DNA from: Iris pallida
Taxonomy: Eukaryota > Streptophyta > Magnoliopsida > Asparagales > Iridaceae
Length of the DNA: 64,000 nucleotides
NCBI GenBank assembly: GCA_029216955.1
Contig: JANAVB010003400.1
Location: 14,375,132 to 14,439,131, forward strand
Direction: 5' to 3'
Numbering within the stretch: the stretch's first letter is position 1; the number at the start of each line of letters is the position of its first letter. The position numbers and the translations under genes were made by a program. Positions 33,325 through 46,427 of this stretch are shown piece after piece. The notes beneath the pieces are model-generated. The model made no database searches, was not told the DNA's origin, and saw nothing but the letters and a program-made list of their open reading frames with translations.

Positions 33325-36300
33325 TACCCCCGGTTGAGTAACTTCGGAGACGAGATCTGGGTGAACCCATAAGATCTCTCCCCGAGATGTGGTGAGCGGG
33401 ATGAGTCCACTCACGTTGTCACGGGTAGGTAGTAGGTTAACCACCTCCATTGTCGCCTTTGGGATGGGGATGACGCCATCTTGTGCTGTGGTTGGCGACA
33501 AGGTGCCGAATTAAAGTGATACTAGGTTGGCCGAGACTGTCTTCTCCTCGTAATCGACGGAGATGACATTCGTATTGATCATGCGCTGGATGTAATTCTT
33601 GAGGACGTAGCAGTCCTGAGTTGGATGTCCTACAAACCGATGGTAGTGACAATACCTCGGATTGTCAACTCTCCCAACCTCGTCGGGACGCTTTGGGTCC
33701 GGTAATTTGATTTTATTACCCTGCTTCAACATCTCAAAGACTTGCAAGGTGTCTTCATCATTAAAAGAATAGACCTCCTTTGGTCTCGATGCAAGCGAAG
33801 GCTTCTGAGTAGGCGCTTGTGCACCTTTTGAGGCATTGACAGTCAACGCCTTCTTCCCTTTCGTCTCACATCCAGGGTTGCTGGTAGCAGGCCATTTTCC
33901 CTTGTTTTCAAAGGCAGAGAAACTGACTCCTAGAAGGCGAGCATTGCATGCCTTCTTTTCAGCTGCTTCGGCCTCAATAATCAATAAACTCCAGTCGGAA
34001 GGAGGAGTGGAGTTGAGCCAGAGCTTAACCGCAGGAAGCATGTTCATGCTGCAGGAGGAGAGGAGTGCATGTTCTGGCATACCCGGGGGCAGCCTGAAGT
34101 AGGCTTGTCAAAATCGTTCGATGAATGCTCGAACCGTCTCTTTTTCCTTCTGACGTACCTCTATAAGGGACGCCATCGTCATGTCTTTCCCTCCGTCGTA
34201 GAAACGATCGAGGAAGAGGCACGTCAAGTCATCAAAGGAGGATATGGAGTTGTCAGGGAGACTGCAGTACCAGTCGTAAGCCACTCCTTTCAATGCCCCG
34301 ACAAACAGGCTGGTGAGTAGTGCGTCTTCCTTCGGGAGATGTCTCGTTTGAGACTGGAAGTATGTCAGATAATGGCGTGGAGATTCCTTCCCGTCGTATG
34401 GCGTCAACATTTGTGGTTTATACTTAGAAGGATAGACCACTTTGTTCCATTCGAGGGGGTATGGTTGTGGGATCCCCATCTTCTGGCGCTCCTTTTGTCT
34501 GTTCTTTGACTCGAAGCGCTAACGCAAGTCCCTGATCATCTCAACCACGTCTTCCGTGGAGCTGGGAGTCGAAGAAGGCGGTACAGTCTGGAGTTGTACA
34601 TTCAAAGGTTTCGATTCCCGCGGTGCTTCGTGACAATCGGTATTCAAGGATGCCCGTTGAAGGGGCACACTTGATTCCCCATTGGCTCCTGGGTCAGGAT
34701 TAGTGGAAGGTGCCCTGGCCAAAGCTGACCGTATCTCAAACACTGCTTGAGTCAGTGTTTGCATAGAGGCAGAGAGGGTTTTGAGTCCCCCCTCTAAAGT
34801 ATCAATGCGCTGAATGAGGTCTGCTGGTGGAGCATCTGACCCCGTATCACCACCTCCCGTCATGTATACTGTCATGACATGACTGGAAGTGGATGGATCA
34901 GTTGAAGCTTCGCTTTCAGCCTCGCTCTCTTGTGGAAGAGGAACTTCTCCTGGAGCTTCATCCTGGCTACCCCCAGCTATGCTCTGGAGGATATCTTCGT
35001 CTTCGGGATGAGGATTAACAAGGGCCTGGCTACCCCCAGCTTCCTCTGAGATCTTCTTTCTTCCCCGAGTGCCTTCAAACACTCCAGAGGACGGGACAAT
35101 CGTCTTGTTCTTCCTCGGCTGGCTCTTGGATGAGGACGAGGTCGAGGAGTTGCCAGCTGCCTTTCGGATTGATAAGGAGATAGAGACTACGTTGCAAGAA
35201 GCAACCTTTAGTTCTGGCTCCTCTATAATCGACACATTCTTCCCAAGGCGACGTTGAAGGGGTGTTGACGATTGCAGCCGCTGGAACACAGACTTCCTTT
35301 GTGGTGGGACTATTGTCTTGCAACAACAGTTGATGGTGACTACAGCACAGGTGTGCCCTATGAGGGGCACATTGTGCCTGTCAGTCGACTCTCCTGATCG
35401 ACGTTTGTGAATGATCATATTACGCAAATCGTTAGAGGAGAGTGCCACTTTTACACCCCCATCAGGCGCATGGCAGGGCCAAGCGCCGGGATGGTCAAGT
35501 GAATGCTGCACCCTCTGATCCAGCGCATAAGACGCGCCCAGATCAGTAGTAGGGGAGCAACATTTAGAGTGGCTTGAACCAGCCTCAAACGCACAACCAA
35601 TATAGGCGCGGGGGTTCAAGACCACAGAGTTTTCCTCGAACGGGTTGGTTGAAAGCGCAGCAGATGTGCCCAAGTGGAATGAGGTCTTTGAAGGTTGGCT
35701 CGTTCGCGGTACAGAAGCATCCGAGTCAACCTTGTACAGTTTACCATCGGTAGCGTGCATGATTGTGAGCGCATGCCTCTGACTTACTGTCGGCATAGCA
35801 CGTTCGAGGCGCATGGCCCGTGCTGCCTTGGACTTCTTCGTACCAGCCCACTGGGGTGCATAGTACTCAGAGTCCAAATTATCCTCGCCACGACAGCGAG
35901 TGAGTCTGTCAAAGACAGAAGCCTTCTGCGGCCCATCAGAGTTAATACGCAGGGCGTTAGCTGCGCCCCTGCTCCATCGATGCATCTTCCTTCGCTGAGA
36001 AGGAGATAGTTGGGGAATGTGGTCAGCCCCACATTTCCCCGAGAGATGTACTGCACCTGCGGGCGCATCTTGACTGCTAAGGAAGTCAGCGGGAAGGGTA
36101 GGCTACATCGGCGTATCCTCTTCAGTGATGGTGCCAGGGGCCTCGACCTTGTGCAACCAGACTTGGCGAGTCTTCTCCGGCTTCGGCAGCCGCTTCGAAG
36201 GACTTGCGCTGCCTTCAGAGATGAACTCCTCATACGCCTATTGATTGAGGCGTACGACTAGTATCTTGTGGGAGGAGCCCACCTTCACATCGTCAGATTG

Positions 36301-36363
36301 CGACACAGCTTTCTCATCGGAGGAGAAAGAGGTCCCCAGCAGAGTCGCCAGCTTGTTTGCCAT
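33325..36363 (-). pseudogene. Tat-1 gag, starting inside the 5' LTR
   Basis: The frame opens at ATG 36363-36361, within the last 10 bases of the 5' LTR, and reads through the primer-binding site (MANKLATLLGTSFSSDEK). It stays in one frame to 33325 and, across LARD-1, into pol. The first 600 residues or so are low-complexity. A retrotransposon gag domain lies at about 34470-34080 (WNKVVYPSKYKP onwards). A Tat/Athila-type zinc motif C-x2-H-x4-GH-x4-C (YCHYHRFVGHPTQDC) is near 33650. Stops at 36238 and 36103 (TAG), 34519 (TAG), 34108 (TGA) and 33511 (TAA) are all explicable as single transitions. Gag would form the particle. This copy is not functional. Confidence 0.82.
36332..36350 (-). other. 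Tat-1 primer-binding site
   Basis: TGGCGACTCTGCTGGGGAC on the minus strand, three bases after the LTR end, matches the site type used by Tat/Ogre elements, which I recall as tRNA-Arg-primed. The exact tRNA is not established here. Confidence 0.82.
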
Positions 36364-37926
36364 TAAAATCTTTGAATTGCAATTTCAATTACAAACAGAA
36401 CTGTGTTAAAATATAGGACTTAGATGTAGTCCTAGGAGTACACTTTTATTTTTATCTGGATCCTGTGTCGATGGAGCGAGTGTTAATGCGTTGACTTCGT
36501 TGACGATCTGATGATAGTTTTAGGTTCTCTGAAGGTCTGGGTTGTTCTGGATGTCGGAGCTTGCAGAGGAGAAGAAGATGTTGAGTGTCTCTTCCGATCT
36601 CTGTGTGCGTCTCAGTAACTCTGATGATCTGGTTACGTCTGTCTTTGACTGTGTATGTCTGTATATGTCTCTGTGTGTGTAAGAAGGAAATGATCCCTCT
36701 ATTTATAGGCAGCAGGTTGGGCTGCTCATGCGCGCATATATTGGATACGCCTGTACGTGGGAACGCCATGTGGCTAGAGCTGCGAGGGGACGCATGGATG
36801 ATGTGCCATGATTTGTGGGTTGAATCTTTCATGTTGCGTCTGTGGGCTACGGAAGAGACGACACGTGGCAGTTGAGGGAATTCTTCGGTTGCTGAGATCT
36901 TGGGTGGTTAGCACCCCTTCATGGACTGAACTGAGTCAAAGGACACGTGACGCATGTCCGTAGCTCAAAGATCTCGGATTTGGTGGAGAGTGATCTGACA
37001 TGATGTGCCTAGGATTGGGCGCATGAGAAGACTTTGGCTCGTAACCTTCAGGAGTCACGAACCAGTCTGGGCGCATGGCTTTTGAGGCGCATACAAATCT
37101 TCGGGCGTATGACTGCGGAGGCGCATGCGAGTGGTTGGTCGGCCACGTGGCTTGTAACCATCAGAGGAGAGTAATGATGACGCTGATGTCAACGGTACTT
37201 CGTTTTCTATAAAAGCTGTTGCTCCTCTGTTATCGAAGCATGGCTGCCGTCGTATCAGACTTCAGCATTTAATGCTCTTGACGGGTGATGAGCTTTCGAG
37301 TGGGCGCTTTGATCTGCGTTCCACTAGGCACATGGGGACGCGTAGGGCACATACTTATGAGGCGCTTGGTACTGATGGGCGCGTCTGTATGATACGCGGT
37401 ATCTGACCGGCGCATCTGTTGTATGACGATCTTTATTGGTCCGACTGTTGAGTTCTTCGAGTGCTTTAAATAGCCGTTTTGACTTGGCTGAATTCGAGGG
37501 GTCAGGTTCATCACCATAAATGCAAATTCATTGTATGGGATTCGGAGAGCCCGCCACTTGGCGCATGGGTTTGATTTGCCCGGCCTATAAATAGCAGCAA
37601 GAAGAGAGTTTGCTTCTCGTTCTCTCCCGTCTTCCCGAATGGAAATAATCTTCTTTGCTCGAATACATTCTGTTGACAAGATGCTCCGGAGGGTGAAGAT
37701 GCGTCGAGTTGTCTTCGTACACACTCGTGAAGGTGACTGTTATATCCAAAAATCGGGATCGCGGGCTCCCGATGCAGGCCGAAGGTGCCTGTTGCATCCA
37801 AAGATCGGGATGCTTGAGTCCGGTCTTCGTTATGCTGGAAGAGCCATAGATCAGAATTGCGGTGCTCTCTTCTTCTTTGGGCTTTGGAGATCTCTTCCTC
37901 CAACTAGAGTGGGGTTGGTTGCCCAC

Positions 37927-40643
37927 TGTCACGCCCCAGAACCAGAATACTGGAGAGCGGGGGCGGACATAGCCAGCTACGTATGATGAAATGGAATCCA
38001 TCTCACCATACGGTCACGGCTGTCTAGATATGTGAGGGTTTATCTACAAGCCATCAGTCTCTTAAGGTCATAAATTATCCTATTGTCTCAATCTCAACCA
38101 ACTAATAATAATTACAAGATATCAGACCACTAAATATACAATTGTAAGGCGTCCCAAACATTACATATCCAGGTGATCATGAAGCTAGTCGTACAAAATG
38201 TAAGGACTAGCAAGAGTTAAGTCATACATGATCAACCTCGAGTTGCCAATCATGTTACAGCCCGTAGGCAGACAGTAAGTAAAAGTGCATCGAGCTAACA
38301 GGTGCTCGTCGGCTAAACGCCTCAAAAGAATAATTTTTATAATAGAGTGAGCAAAACAAAATAGAAAACCCACTCGTTGCCCGGGTTCCGTCTAGTGTTC
38401 ACCATCGGGCTGGAAGACAGGTAGATCCTCTGGAGCTGCTCTGGTATCTGGCCATACAAAACCAGCTGGATCAGACCCCAGAAAGAGCAAGTACCGCAAA
38501 GGAGGCCACGAAATAAGAACAAAAACCAGCAATCAGCACAATAATATAATTACATAATAAAAGACAGTAATTTAAAAAAAGCATGATGGGTAATATAAAA
38601 GACAATCTTGTATAGAATCACTAAAAGATAGGACATATGGAAAAGCATAACAGGATGATATACGATGAGATAACCATAGGACTATTCAGATGGCCAGGTT
38701 ACAACCCGTAAACCAAACAAGGACCGGGGTTGTAACCCTTCGTCTGAACGGAACTTGATTTCCCACCATTTATCGGCAAGGTGAATATAAGAAATCAAGG
38801 TATGCAATTATTCATGATATAGAATTAAGATTTAAGCACGAGAAGCATGTCATGTCATAACCTTGTACAGGATCAAGACAGGACAAGCGGGACTAGACTC
38901 CATCCAATCAATCACGGCCAAGCAATAATTACGGCTTGCTACTTTAACTAACTAGGGTTATCACAAACCTAATTACTAACAAGATGCAATGAGATGTTCC
39001 TCCAGCCACAAGCCCTGCAGCTAATCCAGGTTATCCAGGCGATTTGAATTCATTAAGCAGTTATCAATAATTATGTGCCCCACATGACGGTGAGCTGGAA
39101 ATGTGCCCTACTCGACGGCAGGCTACAAGTCCAAACAATTGCGGCCGGGATAACGGGATTGCCTGTAACTGGAGAAATCTCTCATGACTACTGAATTATT
39201 CTAGTTATTAGCCTTAATCCATTTTAGTAGGTACTTCTGACCGTGGTACTCAGGAGTCCCATCCTAGACATGATGCAAGACTGGACAAGTGGATTTAACA
39301 AGCAAGCAAGAAAGAACCACCCACGGTGTCAAGGCAGTTCAAGTTAAGTTATCAAGTCAAGTCAAGTCAAGTCAGGAGTGCGCCGCCACGGGCCACTATC
39401 AAGTCAGGTTGGTCATGTCAGGAGTGCACCACTACGGGTCACTGTCGTGTTATGCTAGTTCCTTTTCATACCAAGCCATGTACAATAGTCATTCCAAACA
39501 TATTAAGTAAAATCAAGTTCATGACAAAAGGCATAAGGATATAAAATGGGTGTAAAATATCTAATAAAATATCAATACACAGGGCTGTAGAAGAGTCAAG
39601 CTTAAAGAAAATAAAACCAAATCTCCATGATTGGACAAATTGTGCAAGGGTCCCTGGGGTCGTGTTGCGCAGGAGTTAAGTGCGCCAGGGGCCAACTGCG
39701 CAGGGGTGAGCTGCGCAGGGTACCAACTGCGCAGGGGTGGATGGCGCAGCAGATGGTTTGCGCTAATTCAGGTTGCGCAGGAAATGGATGGCGCAGGGCC
39801 AGATTGCGCAGGGACGGACTGCGCATGGATGGATTGCGCAGAAGTGGACTGCACAGGAGCAGACTGTGCATGAGCAGACTGCGTATGAATCCATGCGCAC
39901 TCGGGTTGAGCGCAGTTCACCAAGGGGCAAGCTGTGCGGTCGGCGCTACGCTAAAGAGCGCTGGCCAAGGGGGATGCGCAATCCAGCACTGCGCTAAAGA
40001 GCGCAGGCTGCTGTCTTCTTCTCCAGGCCGAGAAGAAGACTCCAAGAACTCCAAAGTTCAAAACTTCATAACTTGATCAAATCAAAATGAAATTTAGATT
40101 TTCAAAGCTCTAACTTGAGTAAAATTAAATTCTCTTCCACATGGAAGCATCAAACAAACTAAAATCCAAGTTAAATAGATCAAAATCATGCAAATTCGAA
40201 AATAGTAAAAACCTAGATCTAGAACAATGGAAACTCCAAATCACAAAATATCAAGTTCTAATGTTGATCTCCATGGCCTAATCTAGCTAATAGACAAATA
40301 AAAAGTGGTTCTCAAGTGGTGGCAAGGTGCACTTGCCTATGGTGTGGAGAGTTGTATGGAAGAAGGAAGAAGAAGAAGTTGTAGGAAATTAATGGAGTTA
40401 TGGAGAAGAGAGAAAAGGTTGGTGGGTTTTAATGAGGGTGGTTATGATGGAATGGAAGTGGAGAATAGGCTAAGATGTTCCACTCATGATGAACCAAACC
40501 AACTCCACAAAATAAAACCAAGCCATGGTCCAAAACCCATTTACGAGAAACCAAATCCACAAGTCGAGAAAATAAAATACGTGCCAAAAATCAAATTACG
40601 AGTACAATACGAAATACAGGAAATACGAAAAATGAGGGTGACA
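37927..40643 (-). mobile_element. Solo LTR of the Tekay-A family (2,717 bp)
   Basis: It reads TGTCACCCTC...GGGGCGTGACA on the minus strand and is flanked by CCCAC at 37922-37926 and 40644-40648. The other Tat-1 LTR at 14917-14935 shows the empty site. There is no internal region, so the element was reduced by recombination between its LTRs. The last 30 bases are nearly identical to those of the Tekay-A LTR. It keeps one hairpin (38697-38737) and has its own minisatellite (39640-40015). Confidence 0.95.
39640..40015 (-). repeat. Minisatellite in the solo LTR with a TGCGCA core
   Basis: Irregular units of about 15-20 bases contain GCGCAGG on the plus strand (CCTGCGC in LTR sense). The array occupies the same relative place as the CGCAT array of Tekay-A, about 620 bases from the LTR start, but the unit is different. 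Open frames across it (about 39627-40076) are by-products. Confidence 0.85.
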
Positions 40644-41032
40644 CCCACCCTTGTTCTGCTCAATAAATGCTTTATTAGCCGATGCACTTGATCCGGTCGA
40701 AGTGGAGCGCATATGCTGAGACTTCATGATGCCACTGACTGAGACGTTGAAGAGATGTGCCTGACGGATGATGCGCCTGGCATGGGGCGCATGGCAGTTG
40801 CTGCGACTGGCTGTAGTCTTAGGAACTTTCTTTTTATAGAAGTTCTCCTTTGTAAAGCCTTTCTTTAGACATGTAATAGACTTTCATATGTAAATAAAAA
40901 TCTTCTTTTGGTGTCTATACTTTTGCTGTCCTTTGCTATGCCAAGTTCTTCGTTTGAGCTCTCTGGCGCATGTAGTGTTAAGCTTATAGGAATTCTGGCC
41001 TGTAGATGTGTCTGAAATTCCATGCTTCTACA

Positions 41033-42110
41033 GATTGCAGACGGCTTTGGAAAGAGGAGTGAGGACTGATTCAGGGGCGTCAACCAGATTCTGCAAGTAC
41101 AACCCCCGTTGTTTCGAAGGCACGGAAGATGCTATATCAGCGGATGCATGGCTTAAGGACATCGAGGCTATTCTGACAGCGGCTAAGGTTTCGGCGGAAG
41201 AACGAGTGGATCAAGTGAAGTTGTTACTTCAGGACCTCGCACGTGATTGGTGGGAATCAGAAGAAGTGGGCATCAGACGTCCTTTTGCTTGGAATGATTT
41301 TACCGTGAGATTCAAGACGTAGTACTATAGAGTTGTGGCACAGTTCGAACTACAACAGAAGTTTATTAACCTCAAACAGGCTGGCAAAATAGTGGATGCT
41401 TATGCAGCAGAGTTCTACAGACTGAGTAGGTTCGCCCCAGAGATGGTAGCAATGGAGAGCCAGAGGGCTATGTGGTTTCAGCAAGGGTTTCATCTTGAAC
41501 TCATGTAATTGATAAACGGACACAACTACCAGACTTTCGATGATGTATTGACGGTAACCCGGAGGCATGAGATCACCATCCAGAGGATCACATCAAGGTC
41601 TGGAGGTCAGAAGAAGTCTCATAATCAAATTGAAGGAGGAGGGGAAGGAGCGCCCCGAATAACAGCACAATCTTCTAGCATTCGTATTCACGATGTTGCA
41701 ATAGGAGGGCTAACACCACCAACAAGACGACAACAACAACAACAACAGAGGAAGAACCAACAACCCCCAGCGGGATGTATCTATTGTGGAAAGGCAGGGC
41801 ACACTAGAGGTGTGTGTCGGGCATTGAACGGACAGTGTTTGATATATGGAAGTCTAGATCATCGGGTTTCCACCTATCCCATGAACTCGAGGTCAGGACG
41901 ACCAGTACAACAATTTCATGTGCTGCAAGCACCAGGGGTAGGCTAGTATCAAGGACCAGCGGTAGCAGTAAGACCGTTGGCACAACGTCCGTTGATGTCG
42001 CAGGCTCAGATGTTTCGGCAGCAGGGACCGCCGATGCAGTAACAACAACAAAGACCACCCCAGTATCACCATGGCAGGGGCCAGCTGCAACACCCGGCTA
42101 CGCTGCAGTA
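41033..42110 (+). pseudogene. Tekay-B gag, C-terminal part
   Basis: The frame continues from 13356 after Tat-1. The gag domain (KDIEAILTAAKVSAEERVDQ, then DWWES) lies at about 41150-41320. One intact CCHC knuckle (CIYCGKAGHTRGVC) is at about 41779-41820; a second is damaged (CLIYGSLDHRVSTYP), both expected changes being Cys to Tyr. In-frame stops occur at 41320 (TAG), 41506 (TAA), 41944 (TAG) and about 42040 (TAA). Gln-rich linker follows. Nucleic-acid binding and particle assembly would be its role in an intact element. Confidence 0.85.
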
Positions 42111-45100
42111 TGTGAACCAACAAGGAGGCCGAGGACAGGCATTCAATCTGTCCTTGGAAGAGGTATTGGCATCGGAAGATGCTGTGGCAGATAACATTCG
42201 CATCACCTTATATCCCGCAGTAGCATTGTTTGATTCGGAAGCATCACACTCATTTATATCTGCACAATTTGTGACACAACTAGGAATTAAATTTGAGGCA
42301 TTACCAGAGAGGCTGAATATACTCACTGGTAATGGGCTCGTAGGAGTTAGTAAGTTATTCTAGCATGTCGAGTTGTAGTGTGCGGGCATTCCTTACCTGC
42401 CAAGTTGATGGAATTTTCTGTTGGTAATTTTGACGTTATCTTGGGCATGGACTGGCTAACGGACAGTCGTACGACAATAGATTATCGAAGAGGGAGTGTA
42501 TCTTTTAATATTCCAGGTAGGAAGCGGTTTACCTTAGTCAGGTCAGAGACAGACCAACATAAACAAAAAGTAGTAATGGTAATGGAAGAAGTTCAAGTCC
42601 CAAAGGTAGTTGAAGAGTTTCTTGACGTATTTTCCGATGAACTTCTACGTCTACCACATGTTAGAGATATTAAGTTCAGTATAGAATTGGCACCTGGAGC
42701 TAAACCGATATCGGATCGAGTTTACAGAATGTCGGATTCAGAGCAAGCCAAGGTCTACAGCATATAGAGGAACTGAAGGCGAAGAAGTTCATTAGAGACA
42801 GCGAATCACCATGGACAGCACCAGTGGTACTTGTAGGAAAGAATGATGGGTCATCAAGATTATGCATTGACTACAGAAAGCTCAACGCGGCAACAGTAAA
42901 GAACAATTACCCACTACCAAGGATCGACGACTTGTTTGATCAGTTGAGCAGAGCAAGAGTTTTCTCCAAGATAGATCTTCGGTTAGGATATCATCAAGTT
43001 AAAGTTAGAGAAGAGGATATTCCCAAGATGGCATTTAGGTCAATGTACGGGTATTACGAATTTTTAGTTATGCCGTTTGGTTTGACCAATGCTCCAGTAC
43101 TATTTATGGATTTGATGAACCGCATCTTTATGCCATACTTAGATCAATTTGTCATTGTGTTCCTAGATGACATTCTCGTATACTCAGCTAGTGAAGAAGA
43201 GCATGAAGATCACCTCAAGAAAGTGTTACAGGTTCTGAGAGAGAACCAGTTGTACATCAAGCTCAGTAAGTGTGAGTTTTGGACGGATCGTATTTCATTC
43301 TTGAGGACACATCGTATCAGGGGCTGGAGTAGCAGTACATCCCAAGAAAGTAGAAGCAATAGAAAGTTGGCCAATGCCTAAGACCATAGCAGATGTACGA
43401 AGTTTCTTGTGATTGGCAGAATATTACAGAAGATTCATATCAGACTTTGCAAGACTCTCAGCACCCATGACCCGCTTGACACGAAAGGATGTGCCATTTG
43501 TCTAGTCGGCAGAGTGCCAGGCATCATTTGAAAATTTGAAGCAGAAGTTGATCTCGGCACCTATTCTTACATTACCAGTTGGACTCAGAGGTTTTACTGT
43601 ATATTATGACGCGTCAGGAAAGGGACTTAGGTGTGTCCTAATGCAACATGGGAAGGTGATAGCGTATGTATCTAGGCAACTTCAAGACCACGAGAAGAAT
43701 TATCCGACTCATGACTTCGAGTTGGCAGCAGTAGTATTTACTTTGAAGCTATGGAGGCATTACTTGTACGGTGATCGGGTGGACATGTACACAGACCACA
43801 AAAGTCTGAAGTACATCTTTACTCAGAAGGAACTGAACATGAGACAGACAAGATGGTTACAGTTGATCAAGGATTATGACATAAAGCTTCAGTATCATCT
43901 AGGCAAGGCAAATGTGGTAGCGGACGCTCTTAGCAGGAGAGGCGGCACATTTATGTTGATATCACAAAAACACATTTTAGAAGATCTTCAAGAGATGGGC
44001 ATCGAGGTTATACTTCCTAGTGATATAGGAATTCTGGCAAGTTTACGAGTTCAATCTGACTTGGTAGACAGGATCAAGGCAGCTCAGGCACATGACCCAA
44101 GAATTCGGAAGCTTAAGACAGAATGTGAGTCAGGACTCATAAAGGAGATGAAAATCCACGAAGATGGAATACTTAGATTTGGATCACGTCTATGTGTGTC
44201 AAGTGGAGATATCAGACAGGAGGTTATGTCAGAAGCTCATAGTTTTCAATATTCTATACACCCTGGAGGGACCAAAATGTACAAAAATATCAAGCAACAC
44301 TTCTGGTAGAACAGAATGAAGAAGGAGATAGCTAGATTCGTTTCCTGTTGTTTAATATGTCAGCAAGTGAAGGCAGAACAAAAGAGGCTAGCTGGATTAT
44401 TACAACTATTTCATATCCCGGAATGGAAATGGGAGCATATCACAATGGACATTGTGATCGGTTTACCAAGATCACCAAGTGGCAAGGACGCTATTTGGGT
44501 GATAGTGGATCGGCTTACGAAGGTGGCACATTTTCTTCCTTTTAGAGTAGGGCAATCTACAAAGAAGTTGGCAGAGTTGTATATGCAGCAGATAGTCAGG
44601 CAACATGGGTCCCTGTCAGTATTGCATCAGATAGAGATACCCGTTTTACATCAGATTTTTGGAAGAGTTTACATCAGAGCCTGGGTACCAAGTTAAGATT
44701 TAGTACGGCTTACCACCCACAGACGGACGGGCAATCAGAAAGAACAATTCAGACTTTAGAAAATATGTTACGAGCTTGTACCCTAGATTTTAGAGGATCA
44801 TGGGAGAGTCACCTGTACTTAGTCGAATTCTCGTACAACAACAGTTATCAAGCCAGTATTCAGATGGCACCATTCAAAGCACTATACGGTAAGAAGTACA
44901 GGTCACCATTGGCATGGGATGATATCGGGAAGAGGAAGATGTTAGGCCCAGAGGTGATTGTTCAGACGGTTGAAGTGGTTAAGGGGATTAGAGAGCGACT
45001 TCGAGTTGCACAAGATCGGCATCGTCATTGGGCAGACCAGCATTGTAGACCGTTAGAATTTTCTGTTGGGGACCACGTGTTCTTGCGGATCTTGCCTACT

Positions 45101-45489
45101 CATGGGATCATTAGATTTGGTGTTCGTAGAAAGTTGAGTCCGCGATACGTGGGCCCATTTGTCATCCTCGATAAGGTAGGCGATATTGCTTATCGTTTGT
45201 CCCTTCCACCTTCGTTACAAGAGGTGCATGATGTGTTTTATGTATCTCAGTTGCGTAGGTATGTATCGAATCTAAGCCATATCCTCGATCATTCTGAGCT
45301 GATTGTTGGTGCCAACCTGTCTTACGAGGAATAGCCTGTGTCCATTCTGGACTGAAGGAAAAAGATACTCAAGGACCGAACAATTAGCCTTGTCCGTGTT
45401 TCTTGGGGTCATCACTCCTTAGGAGAGTCAACATGAGAACGTGAGGATGATATCCGATCACGGTATCCGCACCTATTTGACTCACAAGG
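42111..45489 (+). pseudogene. Tekay-B pol: PR, RT, RNase H, integrase, chromodomain tail
   Basis: Homologous throughout to Tekay-A pol. The protease active site reads DSEAS instead of DSGAS (near 42233), a likely Gly to Glu change. Reverse transcriptase keeps FLDD (43160-43171). RNase H (VYYDASGKG, about 43590) and integrase (HHCC about 44240-44380; [11 protein letters not shown] about 44713) are recognisable. There are four frameshifts: near 42365 (loss), 42758 (loss), 43307 (extra A) and 44607 (loss of a G). Stops include 43409, 43503, 44307 (Trp to TAG), 45332 (TAG) and two TGAs in the chromodomain tail. The copy is more degraded than Tekay-A. Confidence 0.92.
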
Positions 45490-45723
45490 TATATTTCTTT
45501 CTGTGTACCTTGATTGTCTTGATCCCTCATGCTTATCACCCTATGGGTAGAAATTTTTTGATGTCGTAGATTGATAAATATTGATATATTACTTGTTATT
45601 GATATTGTAAGATGATTGCTTGCTTGCTAGAATTGTTTGTAGTTGGATTAGTCTAGCCCTGATGCTTCTAGCCTGCTTGGACTAAAAATTCTGAGGACAA
45701 AATTTTTCTAAGAAGGGTAGAGA
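45490..45723 (+). other. Tekay-B 3' untranslated stretch and polypurine tract
   Basis: Non-coding, ending with AAGAAGGGTAGAGA (45710-45723) directly before the 3' LTR, preceded by a CTGAGGACAAAATTTTT block equivalent to the TTCGAGGACG block of Tekay-A. Confidence 0.8.
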
Positions 45724-46427
45724 TGTTACTTCCCGCTTTCGGGATACGTATTTTAATACGTGTACTACTTGACTGTATTTATTTAGTATTTCTCATGCAT
45801 TTATTCTGTATTTAATTCCTTTAATTACATGCTAAATATTTTTCTGTATTTTATTTTCTGTTTTTGCTTAGCTCTTGGTTTATTTTGGTTCATGTTGAAC
45901 CAACTTGGTTTGGCTTGGTTAATCATGATAAGGGGTGGATGGCCTAGATTGTATGGAAAGGAATAAGTGGTGGAGAACAAACTTGACTTGATATTTATAC
46001 ACCTTTTCTTTTCTCTCTTCTCACAAACTTTTATTTCATTTCCTCCACCAAAACCCTAACCCAATTTGGAGAGGCAAGTACATCTTGCATACCATGAGGG
46101 ATTTTATGTATCCCTATTTATTTTTAGTCCATGTTGTTTCTCTCCTCTTTCTCTACGAGTTTAGGTCTTCAAGTTTTTGATTTCCATGGATGGTTGTGTG
46201 TAGATCTAGATTTTAAGTTTTGGATTTTATAGGTTTTTCTCGGTTTTGATCTATCAAACTTGCTTATTTTCAAAAATATAATATTTCCATGTGGTAGAGA
46301 ATTTCATTTTACCCAAATTTGACCTTTGGAAAGTTAGATTTTGTTTTATTTTGACCGAGTTATGCAAGTTTGGAGTTCATGGGTTCCTTGGCCATCTTCT
46401 TCGAATTTTGGAGAAGATGAGCAGTCT

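Larger units (their letters stand above)
13357..41032 (-). mobile_element. Tat-1: Tat-lineage Ty3/gypsy element with an antisense accessory gene
   Basis: The duplication GATTG lies at 13352-13356 and 41033-41037. LTRs of 1,954 bp (13357-15310) and, after subtracting a nested solo LTR, about 1,957 bp (36354-41032) start TGTAGAAGC and end GGCAAACA on the minus strand. The primer-binding site TGGCGACTCTGCTGGGGAC and the polypurine tract GAAGGGGGTTT are adjacent to the correct LTRs. Gag-pol is on the minus strand and has an extra, second RNase H domain, a hallmark of the Tat branch. A plus-strand gene occupies 15698-20238. Without guests the element is about 18 kb. Confidence 0.93.
36354..41032 (-). 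repeat. Tat-1 5' LTR, interrupted by a solo LTR
   Basis: The LTR occupies 36354-37926 and 40649-41032 and is split by a foreign LTR and its CCCAC duplication. Both pieces match 13357-15310 in order. Its sense TATA box is CTATAAATAG at 36699-36708; the plus-strand TATA at 37586-37594 is also preserved. Confidence 0.92.

Noticed and set aside
39627..40076. 149-codon frame with Cys/Ala/Gly repeats
   Set aside because: It runs along the TGCGCA minisatellite of the solo LTR.
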